A stretch of DNA of 64,000 nt from Micromonospora echinospora (GTDB lineage Bacteria; Actinomycetota; Actinomycetes; Mycobacteriales; Micromonosporaceae), in assembly GCF_014203425.1 (NCBI RefSeq), contig NZ_JACHJC010000001.1, forward strand, positions 3,932,001 to 3,996,000. The letters run 5' to 3'. Position numbers and translations under genes: made by a program. The notes below the pieces were generated by a model. It worked only from the letters and a program-made list of their open reading frames with translations. It ran no database searches and was not told the origin of the DNA. This document shows, in pieces, positions 1 to 7,166 of this stretch. Within the stretch, counting starts at the first letter, position 1; every line of letters begins with the position of its first letter.

Positions 1-306
1 CCGTCAGGCGCTCAAGAAAGTCTTCGGGGATTTCCGGCTCGCTGCTCGTGGTGCGGGGGCCGGAGGCATGTGCAACGACCGCCGCCCCGCGTTCATTCCG
101 GGGCCCGCCATCGGCCCCGCGGGGGTGCGGGGAATGCTGCTGCGGTCGTTCACCAGGTATAACGCCCCGGCCCCGCCCACGATTCCGCCACCAGGGTGTC
201 CCCGACCACCCCGAAACCCGACACCCCAGCCCACTCCCGGACACCGACCCCGGACCGCCCGCCCCAGCTCGACTCCAGGCCAGCCCGGGCCCAGGTCGCC
301 CTTGTT

Positions 307-371
307 GCCGTCGATGATGAAGTTGACGGCACCTGACGTCCGGCTCTCACCGCCAACCCATGATCAACGGC
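307..371. repeat. Intergenic palindrome, GATCATGAAGTTGACGG family, copy a
   Basis: The left arm 307-330 (core GATGATGAAGTTGACGGC) is an imperfect reverse complement of the right arm 350-371 (core GCCAACCCATGATCAACGG). The same arm sequence recurs at 585-643 and 772-832, so this is one member of a dispersed family rather than a lone terminator. Confidence 0.7.
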
Positions 372-393
372 CGACGCCTGCCCCCGCCTTTCA

Positions 394-447
394 GGAGAAC
401 TTGGAAGGAAACGGCCCTTATGCGGGCGCATAGCTTCCAAGATCTCC
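394..447. repeat. Intergenic palindrome, GAGATCTTGGAAG family, copy a
   Basis: Left arm 394-407 GGAGAACTTGGAAG pairs with right arm 434-447 CTTCCAAGATCTCC with one mismatch. It is related to the perfect palindrome at 697-748 through the shared GAGATCTTGG core. Confidence 0.7.
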
Positions 448-584
448 CGCGCGGGCCGCAAGCCACGCTCAGAGAGCGCCGAAGACTGGCGACCGGGCAC
501 CTCAGCAAACCCGCACGCCTCACCTCCCCGAGCCACCCGGACCGCCCGCCGCTTCCCACTCCACCCCTGTCGCCGGCCCGACCG

Positions 585-643
585 TCGATCATGACGTTAA
601 CGGCATCCGGTGTCCGGTTTGTCGCCGTCAATGTCATGATCGA
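585..643. repeat. Intergenic palindrome, GATCATGAAGTTGACGG family, copy b
   Basis: Left arm 585-604 TCGATCATGACGTTAACGGC pairs with right arm 624-643 GCCGTCAATGTCATGATCGA, with two mismatches in 20. The loop is about 19 bases. It belongs to the same family as 307-371 and 772-832. Confidence 0.75.
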
Positions 644-696
644 TGCAAACCTGCGGACAGCAGACGGCGGGCTGGTCGGCGTGCCCCACCTGCGAG

Positions 697-748
697 GAGA
701 TCTTGGTACGGAGCGACCCCCACGAGGGCGATTCCGTACCAAGATCTC
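697..748. repeat. Perfect 16-bp inverted repeat, GAGATCTTGG family
   Basis: Left arm 697-712 GAGATCTTGGTACGGA is the exact reverse complement of right arm 733-748, with a 20-base loop. No T-run follows on either side, so this is not a classical intrinsic terminator. Confidence 0.85.
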
Positions 749-771
749 GATCGCGGGCGCCGTGCGGCGCC

Positions 772-832
772 GTTGACCATGAGGTTGGCGGGTTCTGCTG
801 CCCGTTATGTCCCGGTCAACTTCATGATCGAC
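772..832. repeat. Intergenic palindrome, GATCATGAAGTTGACGG family, copy c
   Basis: Left arm 772-792 GTTGACCATGAGGTTGGCGGG pairs imperfectly with right arm 811-832, which reads CCCGGTCAACTTCATGATCG at its start. It is the third copy of this arm sequence within 530 bases. Confidence 0.7.
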
Positions 833-934
833 GGGGCAGGGTGGGGCAAGGCGGAGCAGAGCAGGGCGGGCGGGGGAAGGCGGGGGTCGTGGCGGGACGA
901 TCACCTTCGGGGCGTACCGCCTAGGGTGGTCAGC

Positions 935-1639
935 GTGGCGACCCTTCTGCTTCTGCGACACGGCCGGACCACCGCGAACGCCGACGGCGGCCTGGCCGGG
1001 CGGCAGCCGGTCGAGCTGGACGACACCGGCCGGGCGCAGGCGACGGCGGTGGGCGCACGGCTCGCCGGGCTGCCGCTCGCGGCGGTGGTGACCAGCCCGC
1101 TGATCCGCTGCCGGCAGACCCTGGAACTGGCGCTGCCGGACGCCGAGCCGGTGGTCGACGAAGGGCTGATCGAGTGCGGGTACGGCGACTGGGAGGGACA
1201 GTCGCTGAAGAAGCTGGCGAAGGAGCCGCTGTGGCCGGTGGTCCAGCAGCACCCGAGCGCCGCCGCGTTCCCGCAGGGGGAGTCGATGGCGGCGATGTCC
1301 GCGCGCGCGGTGGCCGCGGTACGGGCGTGGGACGCGCGGGTGTCCGCCGAGCACGGGCCGGAGGCGGTCTGGCTGGCGTGCAGCCACGGCGACGTGATCA
1401 AGGCGATCGTGGCGGACGCGCTCGGCGTACACCTTGATCTTTTCCAGCGGATCGTGGCCGACCCGGCGTCGGTGACGGCGATCCGCTACACCCCGTTGCG
1501 GCCGTTCCTGGTCCGCCTCAACGACACCGGCGGCGATCTGTCGGCGCTGGTCCCGCCGCCGCGTAAGCGGCGCCGGCGCGCGGCACGGCCGGCCGAGTCG
1601 GACGCGGCGGTCGGCGGGGGCGCGGGCGCGGCCGGATAG
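935..1639 (+). CDS. Histidine phosphatase family protein (SCO1666-like)
   Basis: A soluble phosphohydrolase of the histidine phosphatase superfamily; the substrate is not evident from sequence. The catalytic RHG motif lies at residues 8-10 (LLLLRHGRTTAN) and is phosphorylated on its histidine. A second histidine occurs in the C-terminal SHGD motif. The GTG at 935 was chosen because it puts the first beta strand (VATLLLLRHG) at the N-terminus, as usual for the family; GTG 926 is a possible alternative. The last ~25 residues are a basic, low-complexity tail (RKRRRRAAR). It is first in a same-strand run with DUF3090, SCO1664-family and mshC genes, an order conserved in actinobacteria (from memory, SCO1666-SCO1663). 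Confidence 0.88.
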   Translation: MATLLLLRHGRTTANADGGLAGRQPVELDDTGRAQATAVGARLAGLPLAAVVTSPLIRCRQTLELALPDAEPVVDEGLIECGYGDWEGQSLKKLAKEPLWPVVQQHPSAAAFPQGESMAAMSARAVAAVRAWDARVSAEHGPEAVWLACSHGDVIKAIVADALGVHLDLFQRIVADPASVTAIRYTPLRPFLVRLNDTGGDLSALVPPPRKRRRRAARPAESDAAVGGGAGAAG

Positions 1640-1725
1640 CCGGCCCGTCACGGCGCGTTCGCTCTGGGCGGATTCGGCGTCGGTGGGCTGCGCGGCACTT
1701 CCACGCGCCGGATAGGGTCGTGGGT

Positions 1726-2307
1726 ATGACGCACCAGGTGCACGCCTTCGAGCCGCCCGAGCGGTTCGTCGCCGGTACGGTCGGCCCGCCGGGGGAGCGT
1801 ACGTTCTTCCTCCAGGCGCGCGGCGGCGGCCGGCTGGTCAGCGTGTCGCTGGAGAAGGTCCAGGTGTCGTTGCTCGCCGAGAAGCTCGAAGAGCTGCTCG
1901 CCGAGGCGCAGCGCCGCTTCGGCGTGCAGCTGCCGGAGGCCGCGCCGACGACGGGCGGCGACAACGAGCCGCTCGACACCCCGGTGGACGAGGAGTTCCG
2001 CGTCGGCACGCTGGGCCTGGCCTTCGACGTGGACACCGCGACAGTGGTGATCGAGGCGATCGCCGTGGGTGAGGCGGAGGTCGAGGTCGAGCTGGGCGGC
2101 GCGGACGACGACGCCGACGAGGAACCGGAGGAGCCGGACGACGACCTCGACCGGCTCCGGGTGCGGCTGACCCCGGAAGCGACCCGCGAGTTCATCGAGC
2201 GGGCCAAGCGCGTCGTCAACGCCGGCCGTCCCCCCTGCCCGCTGTGCGGGCAGCCGCTGGACCCGGCCGGTCACCTCTGCCCCCGGAACAACGGCTATCA
2301 CCGGTGA
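1726..2307 (+). CDS. DUF3090 family protein
   Basis: A conserved actinobacterial protein of about 193 residues with no established function. It begins MTHQVHAFEPPERFVAGTVG, typical of the family. The middle is an acidic stretch (residues ~125-140, DDDADEEPEEPDDD). The C-terminus carries a four-cysteine zinc-ribbon-like element (CPLC and C, then CPRNNGYHR), so metal binding is likely. ATG 1726 was preferred to the GTG six bases upstream. The stop codon overlaps the next gene's GTG by four bases (GTGA), which implies translational coupling with the SCO1664-family gene. Confidence 0.85.
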   Translation: MTHQVHAFEPPERFVAGTVGPPGERTFFLQARGGGRLVSVSLEKVQVSLLAEKLEELLAEAQRRFGVQLPEAAPTTGGDNEPLDTPVDEEFRVGTLGLAFDVDTATVVIEAIAVGEAEVEVELGGADDDADEEPEEPDDDLDRLRVRLTPEATREFIERAKRVVNAGRPPCPLCGQPLDPAGHLCPRNNGYHR

Positions 2308-3122
2308 CGTCGTCGGAACTGCAGCCCCGACAGGACGGCGCCGAGGCGCTGCGGCTGCTCGCCGACGGTGAGCTGACCCTGGAGGGGCGGCTGGTCGACG
2401 CCTCCAACGCCACTCTGCGCGGCGTCGTCGCGCTCGGCGACGTCACCGCCCACTGTGTCTACAAGCCGGTACGCGGCGAGCGCCCGCTGTGGGACTTCCC
2501 GGACGGCACGCTCGCCGGCCGGGAGGTGGCCGCCTACCTGGTGTCCCGCGCCACCGGCTGGGACCTGGTGCCGCCGACGGTGCTGCGCGACGGCCCGTTC
2601 GGTCCCGGCTCCTGTCAGCTCTGGATCGACGAGCCGGACGACGCCGAGCCGCTCGTCGGGTTCGTGCCGGCGCGGGAGGTCCCGCCGCGCTGGTTCCCGG
2701 TGGCCGCGGCCCGCGACGACGACGGCGCGGCGTACGCGCTGGCCCACGCCGACGACCCCCGCCTGGCCCGGCTCGTCGTGCTCGACGCGGTCATCAACAA
2801 CGCCGACCGCAAGGGCGGGCACGTGCTCGTCGGCCCGGACGACCGGATCTACGGCGTCGACCACGGCGTGAGCTTCCACGTCGAGGAGAAGCTGCGTACG
2901 GTGCTGTGGGGCTGGTCCGGCCGCGAGCTGCCACCGGACGCGGTGGAGATGCTCGACGGCCTGGCCGGTCAGCTTCGCGGCCCGCTCGGCGACGAACTGG
3001 CCGAGCACCTGACGATCGGCGAGACCGCGGCGCTGGCGGCCCGGGTGCGGCGGCTGCGCGAGACCGGCCGGTTTCCGCTGCCCCCCGAGGAGTGGCCGGC
3101 GATGCCCTGGCCACCGATGTGA
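2304..3122 (+). CDS. SCO1664 family protein
   Basis: A conserved actinobacterial protein of 272 residues named after its Streptomyces coelicolor member. The N-terminal half (YKPVRGERPLWDFPDGTL) and the later N-A-D-R-K and GVDHGVSF motifs resemble the PI3/4-kinase-like fold: an ATP-binding lysine, then Asn/Asp catalytic and metal-binding segments. That fold link is an inference. The GTG at 2304 overlaps the DUF3090 stop (GTGA); a longer in-frame extension exists but only covers the upstream gene. Its position directly before mshC is conserved across actinobacteria, but no biochemical role in mycothiol synthesis is established. Confidence 0.85.
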   Translation: MTSSELQPRQDGAEALRLLADGELTLEGRLVDASNATLRGVVALGDVTAHCVYKPVRGERPLWDFPDGTLAGREVAAYLVSRATGWDLVPPTVLRDGPFGPGSCQLWIDEPDDAEPLVGFVPAREVPPRWFPVAAARDDDGAAYALAHADDPRLARLVVLDAVINNADRKGGHVLVGPDDRIYGVDHGVSFHVEEKLRTVLWGWSGRELPPDAVEMLDGLAGQLRGPLGDELAEHLTIGETAALAARVRRLRETGRFPLPPEEWPAMPWPPM

Positions 3123-3189
3123 GCCGCTGTCGCGTTGATCACCCGTAGGGCGGCACCCGAGCGTCTGACGGATCGTTAGGCTGGCGGTC

Positions 3190-4428
3190 ATGGAGTCTTG
3201 GGCGGGACACGAGGTGCCACGGCTGCCCGGCGCGGGCGTGCCGCTGAGGTTGTACGACTCGGCGCGGCAGGGCGCCCACCCCAGCCGGCCCAAGGGCGCG
3301 GCCTCGATGTACGTCTGCGGCATCACCCCGTACGACGCCACACACCTCGGGCACGCCGCCACCATGATCGCGTTCGACCTGGTGCAGCGGATGTGGCGCG
3401 ACGCCGGCCTCGACGTGCGCTACGTGCAGAACGTCACCGACATCGACGACCCGCTGCTGGAACGCGCCGAGCGCGACGGCGAGGACTGGAAGGTCCTGGC
3501 CATGCGCGAGACCGCGCTGTTCCGCGAGGACATGGAGTCGCTGCGGATGATCCCGCCGGCGCACTACGTCGGCGCTGTCGAGTCGATCCCGGAGATTGCC
3601 GAGAAGGTGCTGGTGCTGCTCAAGGACGGCGCGGCGTACCGGCTCGACGACGGCACCGGCGACGTCTACTTCGACGTCTCCGCCGCCCCGCGCTTCGGAT
3701 ACGAGTCGAACCTGTCCCGCGAGCAGATGCTGGAGTTGTTCGCCGAGCGCGGCGGCGACCCGGAGCGCGCCGGAAAGCGCGACCCGCTCGACCCGCTGCT
3801 GTGGCGCGGCGTCCGCGAGGGCGAGCCGTCCTGGCCCGGCGGCGAACTCGGCGCGGGCCGTCCCGGCTGGCACATCGAGTGCACAGTCATCGCGCTGAAC
3901 CTGCTCGGCGACCGGATCGACGTGCAGGGCGGCGGCAACGACCTGATCTTCCCGCACCACGAGTGCTCCGCCGCGCACGCCGAGCGGCTCACCGGCGAGG
4001 CGCCGTTCGCCGACCACTACGTACACGCCGGCATGATCGGCCTGGACGGCGAGAAGATGTCGAAGTCCCAGGGCAACCTGGTCTTCGTGTCCCGGCTGCG
4101 GGCCGACAAGGTCGACCCGATGGCGGTGCGGCTGGCCCTGATGAGCGGCCACTACCGCACCGACCGCTCCTGGACCGACGAGCTGCTCACCGAGGCGCAC
4201 GAGCGGCTGGACCGCTGGCGGCGGGCCGCCGCCGCGCCGGCCGGGCCGTCGGGTGCGGCGTTGCTGGCCGAGGTACGCGAGCGCCTGGCCGACGACCTGG
4301 ACACGCCGGGCGCTCTGGCGGCGGCTGACCGCTGGGCCGACGGAGCCCTGAACGGCGCCTCGGACGACCCGGAGGCCCCGGCGCTGTTCACCGACACGGT
4401 CGACGCCCTCCTCGGCATCGCCCTGTAG
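3190..4428 (+). CDS. mshC: L-cysteine:1D-myo-inositol 2-amino-2-deoxy-alpha-D-glucopyranoside ligase
   Basis: Joins cysteine to GlcN-inositol with ATP, the third step of mycothiol synthesis, in the cytoplasm. The protein (412 residues) is a cysteinyl-tRNA synthetase paralogue lacking the full tRNA-binding C-terminus. It has the zinc-site cysteine in [15 protein letters not shown] (residue ~43), the HxGH-type nucleotide motif there, further zinc ligands in the HIECT and HHECSAA segments, and KMSKS at ~residue 288. The length is normal for MshC. Context with DUF3090 and SCO1664-family genes supports MshC over CysS. A 67-base gap separates it from the upstream gene, so it may have its own promoter. 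Confidence 0.95.
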   Translation: MESWAGHEVPRLPGAGVPLRLYDSARQGAHPSRPKGAASMYVCGITPYDATHLGHAATMIAFDLVQRMWRDAGLDVRYVQNVTDIDDPLLERAERDGEDWKVLAMRETALFREDMESLRMIPPAHYVGAVESIPEIAEKVLVLLKDGAAYRLDDGTGDVYFDVSAAPRFGYESNLSREQMLELFAERGGDPERAGKRDPLDPLLWRGVREGEPSWPGGELGAGRPGWHIECTVIALNLLGDRIDVQGGGNDLIFPHHECSAAHAERLTGEAPFADHYVHAGMIGLDGEKMSKSQGNLVFVSRLRADKVDPMAVRLALMSGHYRTDRSWTDELLTEAHERLDRWRRAAAAPAGPSGAALLAEVRERLADDLDTPGALAAADRWADGALNGASDDPEAPALFTDTVDALLGIAL

Positions 4429-4678
4429 CCGTTCCGCCTTCTGCCCGGTCGCCCGTCCCGCGCCACCCCGGCGTGCCCTCGCACCTTCGTCGCGCCCTGC
4501 CGCGCCCGTCCCCGAGCCGCCTCTGGCTCCGTGCCGCGCGCCCTGCCCTTTGCTCGTCCCCGAGCCGCCCCTCTTGCCCCGTGCCGCGCCTGCTCGCTCG
4601 CCCATCCCCGAGCCGCCCTCTCGTGCCCCGTGCCGCCCTCTCCCGCTCCCTCCCGCCCCTCGCCTTGGCTCGCCTCGC

Positions 4679-4747
4679 CGATCTTGCACTTGCGGCCCGC
4701 GTTCTCGCCGTTTCGCCCCGATTTGCGGGGGCGAAGCCGCAAGATCG
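4679..4747. repeat. Intergenic palindrome, GATCTTGC family, copy a
   Basis: CGATCTTGC at 4679-4687, which continues ACTTGCGGC, pairs with GCAAGATCG at 4739-4747. The arms enclose GC-rich sequence with further partial complementarity. The same arm appears at 4963-5029 and at 46801-46817. Confidence 0.7.
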
Positions 4748-4962
4748 CGTCACCCGACGGGTGGGTGGAACGTGATGGGTGTGTCGGGGGCGGTTTGACA
4801 CCCATGGTGTTCCACCCCGGCATGGCCCGGCCCGAGAACTCCGCCCCGGCGTGGCCATTCCGGGAGCTGCGCCCGTGTGCCCCGACCCGGGAGTTCCGCC
4901 CGGGCGTGGCCCTTCCGGGAGCCTGTGTGCGTGCGGCGCCGGTCCTGCCGGTGCGCCTCGGC

Positions 4963-5029
4963 GATCTTGCACTTGTGGCCCCTGGGGCGTCGTAAATGCC
5001 CCATCTGCCGGGGCGCGAAGTGCAAGATC
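4963..5029. repeat. Intergenic palindrome, GATCTTGCACTT family, copy b
   Basis: Left arm 4963-4974 GATCTTGCACTT is the exact reverse complement of right arm 5018-5029 AAGTGCAAGATC. Flanking bases (CGGC on the left, ACCG on the right) add weaker pairing. Confidence 0.8.
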
Positions 5030-5052
5030 ACCGGGGCGTGCGCATGATCGCC

Positions 5053-5143
5053 GGGGCGCGGGGCGCGGGGCGCGGGGCGCGGGGCGCGGGGCGCGGGGCG
5101 CGGGGCGCGGGGCGCGGGGCGCGGGGCGCGGGGCGCGGGGCGC
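5053..5143. repeat. Tandem heptamer GGGGCGC, 13 copies
   Basis: Thirteen uninterrupted copies of the 7-base unit GGGGCGC, followed by a partial copy, ending a few bases from the 3' end of the GntR gene. On the plus strand every unit has a G4 run, so the tract could form G-quadruplexes. Such uniform arrays usually vary in copy number between strains. Confidence 0.9.
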
Positions 5144-5149
5144 GGGCGG

Positions 5150-5941
5150 TCAGCCCAGGACCAGGCCGGGGTCGGGGTCCTGGTCGGGGGACGGAGCGGG
5201 GATCTTGTACTCCTCGGTGAGCGTGGTCATCGGGCCGGGCCAGGTGGCCTGCGCGACCTCGATCGGCTTGCGCCGCTCGTCGTAGGCCACGTGCAGCAGG
5301 TGCAGCACCGGCGTGTCCGGGCGGATCTGGAGGATCTCCGCCTCCTCCCGGCTGGGCTGGCGCGCGCTGATCGTGTCGGTGGCGGTGACGTACCGCCGGC
5401 CGGTGACCTCCTCGGCCTCCTGGTAGAGGGGGCGGCCGAACGCCTCGGCGCGCTCCAGCGAGGTGCCGGCGGTGTCGGCGGGCAGGAACCACGACGCGCC
5501 GACCTCGACCGGGGAGTCGTCGGTGCGTACCAGGTGTCGCCGGCAGAGCAGTTCGGTGCCGTCGGCGACGCCGAACGCGTCGGCCACCTCCGCCGGGGCG
5601 GGGGAGCGGCCGACCGAGACGAGCTGCTGGCGGTACCGGGCGGCCAGGTCGGTGTGGTAGCCGCGGAAGCCGCCGTACCGGCCCCGGGACAGGCGGTTGA
5701 GGCGGCGCCGGGTGCCCCGGACGTACGTACCGGAGCCGGGTTTGGTGATCAGGATGCCCTCGACCCGTAGCTGGTCGACGGCGCGCTGGACGGTCTGCTT
5801 CGCGACGCCGAACATCTCGGCGATGGCCGGGATGGACGGCAGCCGCTCGCCGGGACCCCAGTCGCCGCGGCGCACCTGGGCCTTGAGCTGTGCGGCGATC
5901 TGCCGGTGCGGGAACTCGGCCGCGCCGGGGTTGATCTGCAT
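5150..5941 (-). CDS. GntR family transcriptional regulator, HutC/UTRA type
   Basis: A DNA-binding repressor with a ligand-sensing UTRA domain, 263 residues. The N-terminal winged HTH covers residues ~10-78 (IAAQLKAQVRRGDWGPGERLPS; MFGVAKQTVQRAVDQLR; GSGTYVRG). The UTRA effector domain covers ~90-250 and includes the typical RPLYQEAEE and DTPVLHLLHVAYD segments. ATG 5941 has a strong ribosome site (GAGGAGG, 5-6 bases upstream). A TCCTAGGA palindrome in front of the gene is a plausible autoregulatory operator. No sugar or amine utilisation genes lie beside it, so the effector cannot be guessed. The C-terminal tail runs up to the heptamer array. Confidence 0.9.
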   Translation of the reverse strand: MQINPGAAEFPHRQIAAQLKAQVRRGDWGPGERLPSIPAIAEMFGVAKQTVQRAVDQLRVEGILITKPGSGTYVRGTRRRLNRLSRGRYGGFRGYHTDLAARYRQQLVSVGRSPAPAEVADAFGVADGTELLCRRHLVRTDDSPVEVGASWFLPADTAGTSLERAEAFGRPLYQEAEEVTGRRYVTATDTISARQPSREEAEILQIRPDTPVLHLLHVAYDERRKPIEVAQATWPGPMTTLTEEYKIPAPSPDQDPDPGLVLG

Positions 5942-5960
5942 CCGGGCCTCCTCAGAACAG

Positions 5961-5982
5961 CTAGGTTCCTAGGATGCCCTAG
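5961..5982 (-). promoter_or_regulatory. Candidate GntR operator
   Basis: The sequence CTAGGTTCCTAGGATGCCCTAG contains the perfect palindrome TCCTAGGA (5967-5974) flanked by CTAG half sites. It sits about 20 bases upstream of the GntR start, where an autoregulatory site would lie. That GntR binds it is an inference. Confidence 0.45.
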
Positions 5983-6016
5983 AGGCTGTGACGTCGCCAC
6001 CCCGGACACGAAGAAA

Positions 6017-6040
6017 CCGGGCCCCGACCAGGGGACCCGG
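6017..6040 (-). terminator. Rho-independent terminator of the PAC2 gene
   Basis: CCGGGCCCC at 6017-6025 pairs with GGGGACCCGG at 6031-6040, with a 5-base loop. Read on the minus strand, a T-rich stretch (TTTCTTC) follows. It lies just past the stop of the PAC2 gene at 6057. Confidence 0.7.
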
Positions 6041-6056
6041 CTTCGGCGGAACAGGG

Positions 6057-6926
6057 CTACCAGGAACCCGCTGTCGGTCCGGCGGAACCGCCGCGGCGGC
6101 GCAGGTACTTCTCGAACTCCTGGGCGATCTCGTCCCCGGTCAACGGGGTGATGCCGGCGTCGCCGACCCGTTCCTCCAGCTCACGCACGTACTCGCCGAG
6201 CTCGGCGTCCTGCTCGGCGGCGCTGCGGACCCGCTGCTCCCACTCGGCTGCCTCCTCGGCCAGGTCGGCCATCGGCACCGGCAGGTCGAGCACATCCTCG
6301 ACGCGGTGCAGCAGCGCGAGGGTGGCCTTCGGGCAGGGCGGGTTGTTGGCGTAGTGCGGCACGTGCACCCAGAACGACACGGCGTCGACCTCGGCGCGGG
6401 TGCAGGCGTCGTGCAGCACGCCGACGATGCCGGTCGGCCCGTCGTAGCGGGTGGGGGTGAGCTGGTAGCGCTTGGCCGCGTCGGCGTCCGACGCGCTGCC
6501 GCTGATCGGCAGCGGCCGGGTGTACGGCACGTCGGCGAGCAACGCGCCGAGCAGCACCACCCGCTCGACCTCCAGGCTGTGGCAGATCTCCAGCACCTGC
6601 TCGCAGAAGGTACGCCAGCGCATGCTCGGCTCGATGCCGCGGATCAGCACCACGTCCCGCTCGGTGCCCTCCGGGCTGGCCACCATGAAGCGGGTGGTGG
6701 GCCACTCGACGCGCCGGGTCTCGCCGTCGGCCATGGTGATCGTCGGACGGCTCACCTGGAAGTCGTAGAAGTCCTCCGGGTCCAGCTCGGTCACCTGCCG
6801 GGCCTGCCAGACCTGCTCCAGGTGTTCCACGGCGGCGGTGGAGGCGTCGGCGGCGTCGTTCCAGCCCTCGAAGGCCGCGATGGCGACCGGCGAGCGCAGT
6901 ACCGGCAGCCCGTCGAACTCGGTCAC
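6057..6926 (-). CDS. PAC2 family protein
   Basis: Member of the PAC2 (proteasome assembly chaperone 2-like) superfamily, 289 residues. The conserved N-terminal segment VAIAAFEGWNDAADASTAA and the region LSVERVVLLGALLADVPYTRP-like (residues ~135-155) are typical. The C-terminus is helical and acidic, ending in a basic RRRGG stretch. In actinobacteria the family is widespread and often sits near metH, as here with metH divergent, but its function is not established. A functional link to the Pup-proteasome locus some 24 kb away is possible only by family name; no adjacency supports it. Confidence 0.9.
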   Translation of the reverse strand: MTEFDGLPVLRSPVAIAAFEGWNDAADASTAAVEHLEQVWQARQVTELDPEDFYDFQVSRPTITMADGETRRVEWPTTRFMVASPEGTERDVVLIRGIEPSMRWRTFCEQVLEICHSLEVERVVLLGALLADVPYTRPLPISGSASDADAAKRYQLTPTRYDGPTGIVGVLHDACTRAEVDAVSFWVHVPHYANNPPCPKATLALLHRVEDVLDLPVPMADLAEEAAEWEQRVRSAAEQDAELGEYVRELEERVGDAGITPLTGDEIAQEFEKYLRRRGGSAGPTAGSW

Positions 6927-7166
6927 GCCGTCACCTCACCCTGCTCGTCGGGCGCGGCGTCGCCTCGTCGCACTGTCGCACCCCTGTTGTCCTTCACGTC
7001 CGCCAGCCTACGTGCCGCCGCCGGAGCGGGCCCGTCGGCCGCGCCGGTCGCCGAGCCCGACCACCCGGGCGAACCGGCGCAAAGGCGTACGCGGTCCGTC
7101 GGGCAGTATGTGGGAAGGCCCGGTTCGGGTGAGTCTGCCGTACTCGGGCGCACTAACCTGGGCCAT

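Larger units (their letters stand above)
1..934. other. Repeat-rich stretch without a recognisable gene
   Basis: Several long open frames exist on both strands, but they are arginine/proline-rich translations of GC-rich DNA and match no family I recognise. The first ~60 bases on the plus strand (frame 2) could be the tail of a gene entering from the left, but nothing identifiable is encoded. What is visible is a run of five imperfect or perfect inverted repeats, listed separately. The first convincing gene starts at 935. Confidence 0.6.
4429..5149. other. Non-coding repeat-bearing interval
   Basis: No gene is supported here. The interval is pyrimidine-rich on the plus strand just after mshC (many CCCCGTGCCGC-like segments). 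It holds two palindromes of the GATCTTGCACTT family and a long heptamer tract, listed separately. Open frames in it have no family features. Confidence 0.7.

Noticed and set aside
2..433. Partial gene entering from the left edge in plus-strand frame 2
   Set aside because: The first ~20 residues (RQALKKVFGDFRLAAR) look plausible, but the frame then becomes proline-rich repeat translation and contains no family signature, so it was not listed.
6927..7166. Cobalamin riboswitch before metH
   Set aside because: No B12-box-like GCCACTG and no long multi-stem leader could be traced in the 240 bases before the metH start.
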